64,000 nucleotides of DNA from Streptomyces sp. NBC_01314 (GTDB taxonomy: Bacteria; Actinomycetota; Actinomycetes; Streptomycetales; Streptomycetaceae), in NCBI RefSeq assembly GCF_041435215.1, contig NZ_CP108394.1:4526001-4590000 (forward strand), read 5' to 3'. Position numbers and translations under genes: made by a program. The notes under the pieces are model-generated. The model did no database searches, was not told where the DNA came from, and saw only the letters and a program-made list of their open reading frames with translations. Below are positions 53,282-61,861 of this stretch, piece after piece; position 1 is the stretch's first letter; every line of letters begins with the position of its first letter.

Positions 53282-53941
53282 GTGCGGGTGGTCATCGCCG
53301 AGGATTCGGTGCTGCTGCGGGAGGGACTGACGCGGCTGCTGACCGACCGGGGGCATGACGTCGTGGCGGGGGTCGGGGACGGGAACGCCCTGATCAAGAC
53401 GATCACGGAGTTCGCCGCGCAGGGAGATCTCCCGGACGTGGTCGTGGCGGATGTGCGGATGCCTCCGACGCACACGGACGAAGGCGTGCGGGCTGCCGTA
53501 CAGCTGCGGAAGCAGTATCCGGAGCTGGGGGTGCTCGTGCTGTCGCAGTACGTGGAGGAGCGCTACGCCACCGAACTGCTCGCGGGGTCCAGTCGCGGCG
53601 TCGGGTACCTGCTGAAGGACCGGGTGGCCGAGGTGCGGGAGTTCGTGGACGCGGTGGTGCGGGTGGCGCGGGGCGGTACGGCGCTGGACCCGGAGGTGGT
53701 CGCGCAGCTGCTCGGGCGGAGCCGGAAGCAGGACGTGGTCGCGGGGCTCACCCCGCGGGAGCGTGAGGTGCTGGGGCTGATGGCGGAGGGGCGGACCAAC
53801 TCGGCGATCGCCCGGCAGCTCGTCGTCAGCGACGGGGCCGTCGAGAAGCACGTCAGCAATATCTTCCTGAAGCTCGGGCTGTCCCCGAGCGACGGGGACC
53901 ACCGGCGTGTTCTGGCGGTGCTCACCTACCTCAATTCATGA
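53282..53941 (+). CDS. LuxR/NarL-family response regulator
   Basis: A 219-residue regulator. The receiver domain runs from VRVVIAEDSVLLREGLTRLL (acidic pocket) through VVVADVRMPPTHTDEG (phosphoacceptor Asp) to GVGYLLKDRVAEV (conserved Lys). The C-terminal LuxR helix-turn-helix reads GLTPREREVLGLMAEGRTNS and DGAVEKHVSNIFLKLGL. GTG at 53282 has GGAGG five bases upstream and gives the family start; GTG at 53270 is an alternative. Likely partner of the two kinases upstream. Plausible targets are the nuo and kor genes. Confidence 0.92.
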   Translation: MRVVIAEDSVLLREGLTRLLTDRGHDVVAGVGDGNALIKTITEFAAQGDLPDVVVADVRMPPTHTDEGVRAAVQLRKQYPELGVLVLSQYVEERYATELLAGSSRGVGYLLKDRVAEVREFVDAVVRVARGGTALDPEVVAQLLGRSRKQDVVAGLTPREREVLGLMAEGRTNSAIARQLVVSDGAVEKHVSNIFLKLGLSPSDGDHRRVLAVLTYLNS

Positions 53942-54325
53942 CCATCTGACACGGTGTCAGTAAGCGGTCGATCGATCGGTCGTTCACCTTCCGCTACCAC
54001 TCCACACCACTCCGCTCCTACTCCACGCCACTCCGCCGCCACTCCACTGCCACTCCACTCCCGCTCTCACCCACAGGCCCACCCGCTTCCCCTTCACCCC
54101 CGTCATCGTTCGTCCGGCCGAGAACCGTCGGTCGGCGGTGTGCGGCCTCGAAGGAAGCGACAGGGGCTGGTAAATCATGACAAGTCAGGGTGAGTGGGAG
54201 TCTCGAAGCAATGTCCATCAGGCGAAAGGTCGAGGGAAGGCCACCCTCGCCGACGTAGGGTTGGTCTTGGGAGGGCCGGCGGGACGGCCGTTCCCGGACA
54301 GCCGCCCAAAGGGAGGTCCAGTTCA
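53942..54325. other. Gap between the response regulator and korA
   Basis: 384 bases. It contains the palindrome at 53946-53960, a GATCGATC-type palindrome just after it, and imperfect CCACTCC repeats at about 53995-54065. A clear -35/-10 pair for korA was not found. Confidence 0.5.
53946..53960. promoter_or_regulatory. Perfect palindrome CTGACAC-G-GTGTCAG
   Basis: Seven-base arms around one base, 5 bases after the response-regulator stop and 365 bases before korA. The form suits a dimeric repressor operator. The stem is too short and lacks a loop to be a good terminator. Confidence 0.4.
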
Positions 54326-56263
54326 GTGACCAGCCAGGTCAGCAGCCCAGCGGAGCAGGCCGACGAGGCCGCTCTGGGAGAACTGAGGGAACAGCGCAAA
54401 CCGGCGGGGACGAAGGACGTCCGCCGGCTCGATCGGGTGATCATTCGGTTCGCCGGGGACTCCGGTGACGGGATGCAGCTCACCGGCGACCGCTTCACGT
54501 CCGAGACCGCGTCCTTCGGTAACGACCTCTCCACCCTGCCGAACTTCCCCGCCGAGATCCGCGCCCCCGCCGGCACCCTCCCGGGTGTGTCCAGCTTCCA
54601 GCTGCACTTCGCCGACCACGACATCCTCACCCCGGGTGACGCGCCCAACGTGCTCGTCGCCATGAACCCGGCCGCGCTGAAGGCGAACATCGGTGACGTG
54701 CCGCGCGGCGCGGAGATCATCGTCAACACGGACGAGTTCACCAAACGGGCGATGCAGAAGGTCGGTTACGCGACCAACCCGCTGGAGGACGGGTCGCTGG
54801 ACGGATACAGCGTCCATCCGGTGCCGCTGACCACCCTCACCGTCGAGGCCCTCAAGGAATTCGACCTCAGTCGCAAGGAGGCCGAGCGAAGCAAGAACAT
54901 GTTCGCGCTCGGTCTCCTGTCGTGGATGTACCACCGGCCGACCGAGGGCACCGAGAAGTTCCTGGCGGCCAAGTTCGCCAAGAAGCCCGAGATCGCGGCC
55001 GCCAACCTCGCCGCCTTCCGCGCCGGGTGGAACTTCGGTGAGACGACCGAGGACTTCGCGGTCAGCTATGAGGTCGCGCCGGCCTCCGCCGCCTTTCCCG
55101 TCGGTACGTACCGGAACATCTCCGGGAACCTGGCGCTGTCGTACGGGCTGATCGCGGCCTCCCGGCAGGCGGATCTGCCGCTCTACCTGGGCTCGTACCC
55201 GATCACGCCGGCCTCGGACATCCTGCACGAGCTGAGCCGGCACAAGAACTTCGGTGTGCGGACCTTCCAGGCCGAGGACGAGATCGCGGGCATCGGGGCC
55301 GCGTTGGGGGCCGCGTTCGGGGGGTCTCTCGCGGTCACGACGACCTCCGGTCCGGGTGTGGCGCTCAAGTCGGAGACCATCGGGCTCGCCGTCTCGCTCG
55401 AACTGCCGCTGCTCGTCATCGACATCCAGCGCGGCGGGCCGTCCACCGGCCTGCCCACCAAGACCGAGCAGGCGGATCTGCTCCAGGCGATGTTCGGCAG
55501 GAACGGAGAGGCACCGGTGCCGGTCGTCGCGCCGCGCACTCCGGCCGACTGTTTCGACGCGGCCATCGAGGCAGCGCGGATCGCGCTGACGTATCGCACG
55601 CCCGTCTTCCTGCTGTCGGACGGTTATCTGGCCAACGGCAGTGAGCCCTGGCGCATCCCGGAGACCGACGAACTACCGGATCTGACCGTGCAGTTCACCC
55701 AGGGACCCAACCACACCCTCGACGACGGCACCGAGGTCTTCTGGCCCTACAAGCGCGACCCGGAGACCCTCGCCCGCCCCTGGGCGATCCCGGGCACTCC
55801 GGGGCTCGAACACCGGATCGGTGGCATCGAGAAGCAGGACGGCACGGGCAACATCTCGTACGACCCGGCCAACCACGACTTCATGGTGCGGACCCGGCAG
55901 GCGAAGATCGACGGCATCGACGTACCCGATGTCGAGGTCGACGACCCGCACGAGGCCCGGACCCTGGTGCTGGGCTGGGGCTCGACGTACGGGCCGATCA
56001 CTGCGGCGGTACGGCGGCTGCGTACGGCCGGGGAGTCCATCGCGCAGGCCCATCTGCGGCACCTCAACCCCTTCCCTCGAAATCTGGGTGCGGTGCTGAG
56101 GCGTTACGACAAGGTGGTGGTCCCCGAGATGAACCTCGGGCAGCTCGCCATGCTCATCCGGGCGAAGTACCTGGTCGACGCCCACTCGTACAACCAGGTG
56201 AACGGCATGCCGTTCAAGGCGGAGCAGCTCGCCACGGCTCTCAAGGAGGCCATCGATGGCTGA
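54326..56263 (+). CDS. korA: 2-oxoacid:ferredoxin oxidoreductase subunit alpha (gamma-alpha fusion)
   Basis: A 645-residue subunit. It joins an N-terminal gamma domain (VIIRFAGDSGDGMQLTGDRF) to the pyrimidine-binding alpha domain (LGSYPITPASDILHELSRHK, FQAEDEIAGIGAALGAAFGG, TTSGPGVALKSETIGLAV). With KorB it would oxidise 2-oxoglutarate with CoA to succinyl-CoA, reducing ferredoxin. GTG at 54326 has GGGAGG 9 bases upstream. It overlaps korB by 8 bases. No ferredoxin gene is adjacent. The 2-oxoglutarate preference is inferred from family resemblance to actinobacterial KorAB. Confidence 0.92.
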   Translation: MTSQVSSPAEQADEAALGELREQRKPAGTKDVRRLDRVIIRFAGDSGDGMQLTGDRFTSETASFGNDLSTLPNFPAEIRAPAGTLPGVSSFQLHFADHDILTPGDAPNVLVAMNPAALKANIGDVPRGAEIIVNTDEFTKRAMQKVGYATNPLEDGSLDGYSVHPVPLTTLTVEALKEFDLSRKEAERSKNMFALGLLSWMYHRPTEGTEKFLAAKFAKKPEIAAANLAAFRAGWNFGETTEDFAVSYEVAPASAAFPVGTYRNISGNLALSYGLIAASRQADLPLYLGSYPITPASDILHELSRHKNFGVRTFQAEDEIAGIGAALGAAFGGSLAVTTTSGPGVALKSETIGLAVSLELPLLVIDIQRGGPSTGLPTKTEQADLLQAMFGRNGEAPVPVVAPRTPADCFDAAIEAARIALTYRTPVFLLSDGYLANGSEPWRIPETDELPDLTVQFTQGPNHTLDDGTEVFWPYKRDPETLARPWAIPGTPGLEHRIGGIEKQDGTGNISYDPANHDFMVRTRQAKIDGIDVPDVEVDDPHEARTLVLGWGSTYGPITAAVRRLRTAGESIAQAHLRHLNPFPRNLGAVLRRYDKVVVPEMNLGQLAMLIRAKYLVDAHSYNQVNGMPFKAEQLATALKEAIDG

Positions 56264-57380
56264 GAGGTCCACGGAAGGCTCGGGTGCGGGCAGCACGATC
56301 GAGGCGCTCTCCCTCGTGCCCAAGGCCACGGCCCGGCAGTCCATGAAGGACTTCAAGTCCGACCAGGAAGTGCGCTGGTGCCCCGGCTGCGGTGACTACG
56401 CGATCCTCGCCGCCGTCCAGGGCTTCATGCCCGAACTGGGCCTGGCGAAGGAGAACATCGTCTTCGTCTCGGGCATCGGCTGTTCGTCCCGCTTCCCGTA
56501 CTACATGGACACGTACGGGATGCATTCGATCCACGGACGGGCGCCGGCCATCGCGACCGGGCTCGCCACCTCGCGGCGCGACCTGTCCGTGTGGGTGGTG
56601 ACCGGTGACGGCGACGCGCTGTCCATCGGCGGGAATCACCTGATCCACGCCCTGCGGCGCAATGTGAACCTGAAGATCCTGCTCTTCAACAACCGCATCT
56701 ATGGTCTGACGAAGGGCCAGTACAGCCCCACCTCCGAGGTCGGGAAGATCACCAAGTCGACGCCCATGGGGTCGCTGGACGCGCCCTTCAACCCGGTGTC
56801 GCTGGCGATCGGGGCGGAGGCGTCGTTCGTGGCGCGGACCGTCGACTCCGACCGCAAGCACCTGACGGAGGTGCTGCGGCAGGCCGCGGCCCACCCCGGT
56901 ACGGCCCTGGTGGAGATCTACCAGAACTGCAACATCTTCAACGACAACGCCTTCGAGGTCCTCAAGGACCGGCAGCAGGCGGAGGAGGCCGTGATCCGGC
57001 TGGAGCACGGCGAGCAGATCCGGTTCGGGGCTGGGGGCACCTCCCGCTCGAGCGCAGCCGAGAGTGGGGGAGGCGCGCGGGGGGTCGTACGGGACGAGGC
57101 GACGGGTGATCTGCGGGTCGTCACCGTCACGCCCGAGAACGAGTCGCGGGTCCTGGTCCACGACGCGCATGCCGCGTCCCCGACCACCGCGTTCGCGCTG
57201 TCGCGGCTTGCCGACCCGGACACCCTGCATCACACCCCGATCGGTGTCCTGCGGTCCGTCCGACGGCCCGTCTACGACACCCAGATGGCCGACCAACTCG
57301 ACTCCGCCATCGAGCAGTTCGGCAAGGGCGACCTGTCTGCGCTGCTGGCGGGCGGGGACACGTGGACGGTCGTCGGCTGA
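56256..57380 (+). CDS. korB: 2-oxoacid:ferredoxin oxidoreductase subunit beta
   Basis: A 374-residue TPP- and [4Fe-4S]-binding subunit. Cys ligands appear in VRWCPGCGDYAIL and SGIGCSSRFPYY. The TPP-Mg motif is VVTGDGDALSIGGNHLIHAL with NNRIYGLTKGQYSPTS. Around residues 257-275 an in-frame insert (AGGTSRSSAAESGGGAR) is encoded by a repeat that usually sits between genes in Streptomyces. It falls in a variable stretch after the catalytic core, so function may be kept. It is translationally coupled to korA. Confidence 0.93.
   Translation: MAERSTEGSGAGSTIEALSLVPKATARQSMKDFKSDQEVRWCPGCGDYAILAAVQGFMPELGLAKENIVFVSGIGCSSRFPYYMDTYGMHSIHGRAPAIATGLATSRRDLSVWVVTGDGDALSIGGNHLIHALRRNVNLKILLFNNRIYGLTKGQYSPTSEVGKITKSTPMGSLDAPFNPVSLAIGAEASFVARTVDSDRKHLTEVLRQAAAHPGTALVEIYQNCNIFNDNAFEVLKDRQQAEEAVIRLEHGEQIRFGAGGTSRSSAAESGGGARGVVRDEATGDLRVVTVTPENESRVLVHDAHAASPTTAFALSRLADPDTLHHTPIGVLRSVRRPVYDTQMADQLDSAIEQFGKGDLSALLAGGDTWTVVG
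57027..57075. repeat. Hairpin-type interspersed repeat inside korB
   Basis: GGGGCTGGGGGCACCTCCCG followed by a CTCGAG core and GAGAGTGGGGGAGG: inverted CTCCC/GGGAG arms. From memory it belongs to a very common Streptomyces intergenic repeat. Here it is 3n in length and in frame. Confidence 0.65.
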
Positions 57381-57470
57381 GGGCGGACGGTTCGACACAG
57401 CGGCCGACTGAGGACGGACAACTGAGAACGGACGACTGAGAACGGACGGCTGAGGGTTCGACAGCGGTCT
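57376..57470. repeat. Degenerate 14-bp tandem repeats after korB
   Basis: Units like CTGAGAACGGACGA recur about four times. The first unit contains the korB stop codon. A GGCTGAGGG...GGTTCGACA block occurs at both ends, suggesting a local duplication. Confidence 0.6.
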
Positions 57471-57506
57471 GGTGCGTATGGCTGTCCCTCGGGGCCCGGG
57501 TCTGAT

Positions 57507-57923
57507 TCAGGCCCGGGCCTCGTCGTACGCCTGCCGGGCCGCGTCGTACGCCTGCCGGGCCTCCTGTACGTCGTCCATGCGGTCCTTGGTCCAGCTCGCC
57601 AGGGCGCGTACCTGTTCGGCCGCCTCGCGGCCGAGGTCGGTCAGGGAGTAGTCGACGCGGGGCGGGATGACGGGCTTGGCGTCGCGGTGGACGAGGCCGT
57701 CGCGCTCCAGGGTCTGGAGGGTCTGGGTGAGCATCTTCTCGCTGACGCGGCCGATGGCCCGGCGCAGCTCGCTGAAGCGGTACGGCCGCTCCAGCAGCGC
57801 GATCAGGACGAGGACACCCCAGCGGCTGGTGACGTGCTCAAGGATGAGGCGGTGGGGGCACATGCCCTCGCCGTTCATGTCGTACTTGCTGTCGGGCTGC
57901 GTCGACACCTTACTTACGGCCAT
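57507..57923 (-). CDS. HxlR-family transcriptional regulator
   Basis: A 138-residue winged-helix protein. Core: CPHRLILEHVTSRWGVLVLI, RFSELRRAIGRVSEKMLTQT and LERDGLVHRDAKPVIPPRVD with YSLTDLGREAAE. Cys22, just before the helix-turn-helix domain, is where redox-sensing family members (HypR/QorR type) carry their sensor Cys. The C-terminus has a duplicated ARQAYDA unit, encoded by a direct repeat of about 21 bases at 57522-57562. Divergent from a quinone-reductase-like gene with an operator-like repeat between them. Probable role: sensing electrophiles or oxidants. Confidence 0.9.
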   Translation of the reverse strand: MAVSKVSTQPDSKYDMNGEGMCPHRLILEHVTSRWGVLVLIALLERPYRFSELRRAIGRVSEKMLTQTLQTLERDGLVHRDAKPVIPPRVDYSLTDLGREAAEQVRALASWTKDRMDDVQEARQAYDAARQAYDEARA

Positions 57924-57927
57924 GCCA

Positions 57928-57950
57928 GTACCTTACTTCAAAGTGGGTAC
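57928..57950. promoter_or_regulatory. Operator-like inverted repeat between HxlR regulator and reductase
   Basis: GTACC..ACTTCAAAGT..GGTAC: arms of nine or more bases centred on CA. The half-site ACCTTACTT occurs again at 57906-57914, inside the start of the regulator gene. Position suits binding by the HxlR protein. Confidence 0.6.
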
Positions 57951-58014
57951 TTTCGCAGAGTTAGTGCACACCCTAGGGTTAGTGGCGCACCCGCCCCCCT
58001 GGAGGAGTTTCACC

Positions 58015-58869
58015 ATGAGCATCATCGTCACCGGAGCGACCGGACACCTCGGCAAGTTCGTCATCGAGGGGCTGCTGGAGAAGGTCCCGGCCGAGCAGAT
58101 CACGGCCGTCGTCCGCAGCGAGGAGAAGGCCGCCGGGTTCGCCGCGCGCGGTGTGAAGATCGCCGTCGCCGACTACAACACCCCCGAGACCTTCGACGGC
58201 GTCCTGGCCGCCGGTGACAAGGTGCTGCTGATCTCCAGCAGCGAGGTCGGTGCCGACCGAGTGGGCCAGCACCGGGTCGTGATCGACGCCGCCAAGGCGG
58301 CCGGGGTCGCGCTCCTCGCGTACACCAGCGCGCCGGGCAGCCTGACGGCCGCGCTCGCGAACGCCCACCGGGGCACGGAGGAGGCGCTGCTCGCCTCCGG
58401 TCTGCCGTACGCCCTGCTGCGCAACGGCTGGTACCACGAGAACTACACCGAGCAGCTCGCGCCGGTGCTGGAGTACAGCGCCGTCACGCACGCCGCCGGC
58501 GAGGGTCGGGTCTCCTCCGCGACCCGCGCGGACTACGCGGCCGCCGCGGTCGCCGTGCTGACCGGTGAGGGCCACGAGAACAAGACGTACGAGCTCGGCG
58601 GCGACGTCGCCTGGAGCTTCGCCGAGTACGCGGCCGAGCTGAGCAAGCAGACCGGCAAGGAGATAGCGAACAACGCCGTCTCCGTCGAGGTCCTCACCGG
58701 CATCCTGGCCGGCGTCGGGCTCCCCGAGCCGCTGGCCGCGATCCTCGCGGGCGTGGACGCGTCCGCCGAGAAGGGCGAGCTGGTCGTCGCCTCCGGCGAC
58801 CTCTCCCGCCTCATCGGCCGCCCGACCACGCCGATCGCGGACTCGATCGCGGTGGCACTGAAGAGCTGA
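58015..58869 (+). CDS. NAD(P)H:quinone oxidoreductase-like protein (QorB/NmrA type)
   Basis: A 284-residue atypical SDR. It starts MSIIVTGATGHLGKFVIEGL with the GxxGxxG cofactor motif. It continues with AVVRSEEKAAGFAARGVKIA, VLLISSSEVGADRVGQH, LLAYTSAPGS and LPYALLRNGWYHENYTEQL, which match the E. coli QorB (YtfG) type. It probably reduces quinones or similar electrophiles with NADPH. GGAGGAG lies 7 bases before the ATG. The divergent HxlR regulator is the expected controller, as in qorA/qorR-type loci. Confidence 0.88.
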   Translation: MSIIVTGATGHLGKFVIEGLLEKVPAEQITAVVRSEEKAAGFAARGVKIAVADYNTPETFDGVLAAGDKVLLISSSEVGADRVGQHRVVIDAAKAAGVALLAYTSAPGSLTAALANAHRGTEEALLASGLPYALLRNGWYHENYTEQLAPVLEYSAVTHAAGEGRVSSATRADYAAAAVAVLTGEGHENKTYELGGDVAWSFAEYAAELSKQTGKEIANNAVSVEVLTGILAGVGLPEPLAAILAGVDASAEKGELVVASGDLSRLIGRPTTPIADSIAVALKS

Positions 58870-59016
58870 CCCGCCGGACTCGATCACGGTGGCGGCGAAA
58901 GGGCTGATCCGCCGAGCCGAAGCACGTCGGCACCGAAGGACTGATCCGTCGGGTCGCATTCCTGAGCCTCGGGGCCGCGCGCCCCGGACCCCGACCCCGA
59001 ACCCCCTCGACGGGGC

Positions 59017-59068
59017 CACCCCCGGCCGTCATGACCGTATCCCGATACGGGCATGACAGCCGGGGGTG
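59017..59068 (+). terminator. Long terminator after the quinone-reductase-like gene
   Basis: A 10-bp outer stem (CACCCCCGGC with GCCGGGGGTG) encloses GTCATG/CATGAC and CCGTAT/ATACGG helices. It is about 150 bases past the stop. The 150 bases before it hold three degenerate copies of a GAAGAGCTGACCCGCCGG-like unit. Confidence 0.85.
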
Positions 59069-59139
59069 CTCGGCATTACCTTCGGGAGGGCTGAGGGTTC
59101 GGGGGTCGCGGTGGCGCGGCCGGGCGAGAAGGAGAGGCC

Positions 59140-61174
<2,035 letters not shown>

Positions 61175-61225
61175 GAGCGGCGCCTCTCGTAGGCAGAGCT
61201 TCAGGTGGTGGGGTTCCGGGATCGG

Positions 61226-61861
61226 TCAGCGGCGTGGGCCCGCGGCCGGTCCCGGCCCCTGCGGTACGGCGGGCACCCGCGTGCGGGTGATCACCGAGGT
61301 GCGGTCCGCCGCGAGGGCATGGGCGTGGGCCGGGGTCACGCTCGTCGACCTGAGGCGGGACGCGACCGAGGTGGGCATCCGGGTGCCGTGGGCGAGATCG
61401 GCGGCCGCTCCGGAACGGAGGGCGCCGAGCCGGGCCAGGTGGCTCTGCCGCTGTTCCGGGCTGAGCGAGGCGACGTCGGCACCCAGAGCGGCCCGTACGG
61501 CCGCGGGGTGCGTCGGAATCGGGGCGGCGCCCTGCGCGGGTGCACGGGAGGGGTCCAGGCCGGCGGAACGCAGGGCTGCTGCGCGGGCGTTCCAAGGGGC
61601 CGCTTCCGGGACACGGCGGTCGGCTCCTTGGTGCTGCCGCCGGCCCCCGCCACTCATCGGCTGCTCGACGGTGCGCCAACTCATCGTGCCGGTGAGCTCG
61701 TTGACGTAGACCTCGACCCGTGGACGGCGGGCGGTGTCGACGGGCGAGCCCAGGGAGCGGCGGCGGGCGGCTCCGGCGGCCGACCCGGGCTCGGCGCTCT
61801 GCCCGGCTCCGACGAGCCGCCGGGCTTCCAGTTCTCGTGGTCCGTGATGGTCACTGGCCAT
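61226..61861 (-). CDS. Hypothetical protein, 211 residues, coupled to the TPR protein
   Basis: The protein starts MASDHHGPRELEARRLVGAG. It is Ala/Arg-rich and probably partly disordered, with one more ordered-looking part (RPRVEVYVNELTGTMSWRTV, then SPEQRQSHLARLGALRSG). I recognise no family. Its ATG overlaps the end of the upstream gene by 11 bases, which supports real translation from the same mRNA. It converges on the aminopeptidase gene, 51 bases away, with no clear terminator between. Confidence 0.65.
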   Translation of the reverse strand: MASDHHGPRELEARRLVGAGQSAEPGSAAGAARRRSLGSPVDTARRPRVEVYVNELTGTMSWRTVEQPMSGGGRRQHQGADRRVPEAAPWNARAAALRSAGLDPSRAPAQGAAPIPTHPAAVRAALGADVASLSPEQRQSHLARLGALRSGAAADLAHGTRMPTSVASRLRSTSVTPAHAHALAADRTSVITRTRVPAVPQGPGPAAGPRR

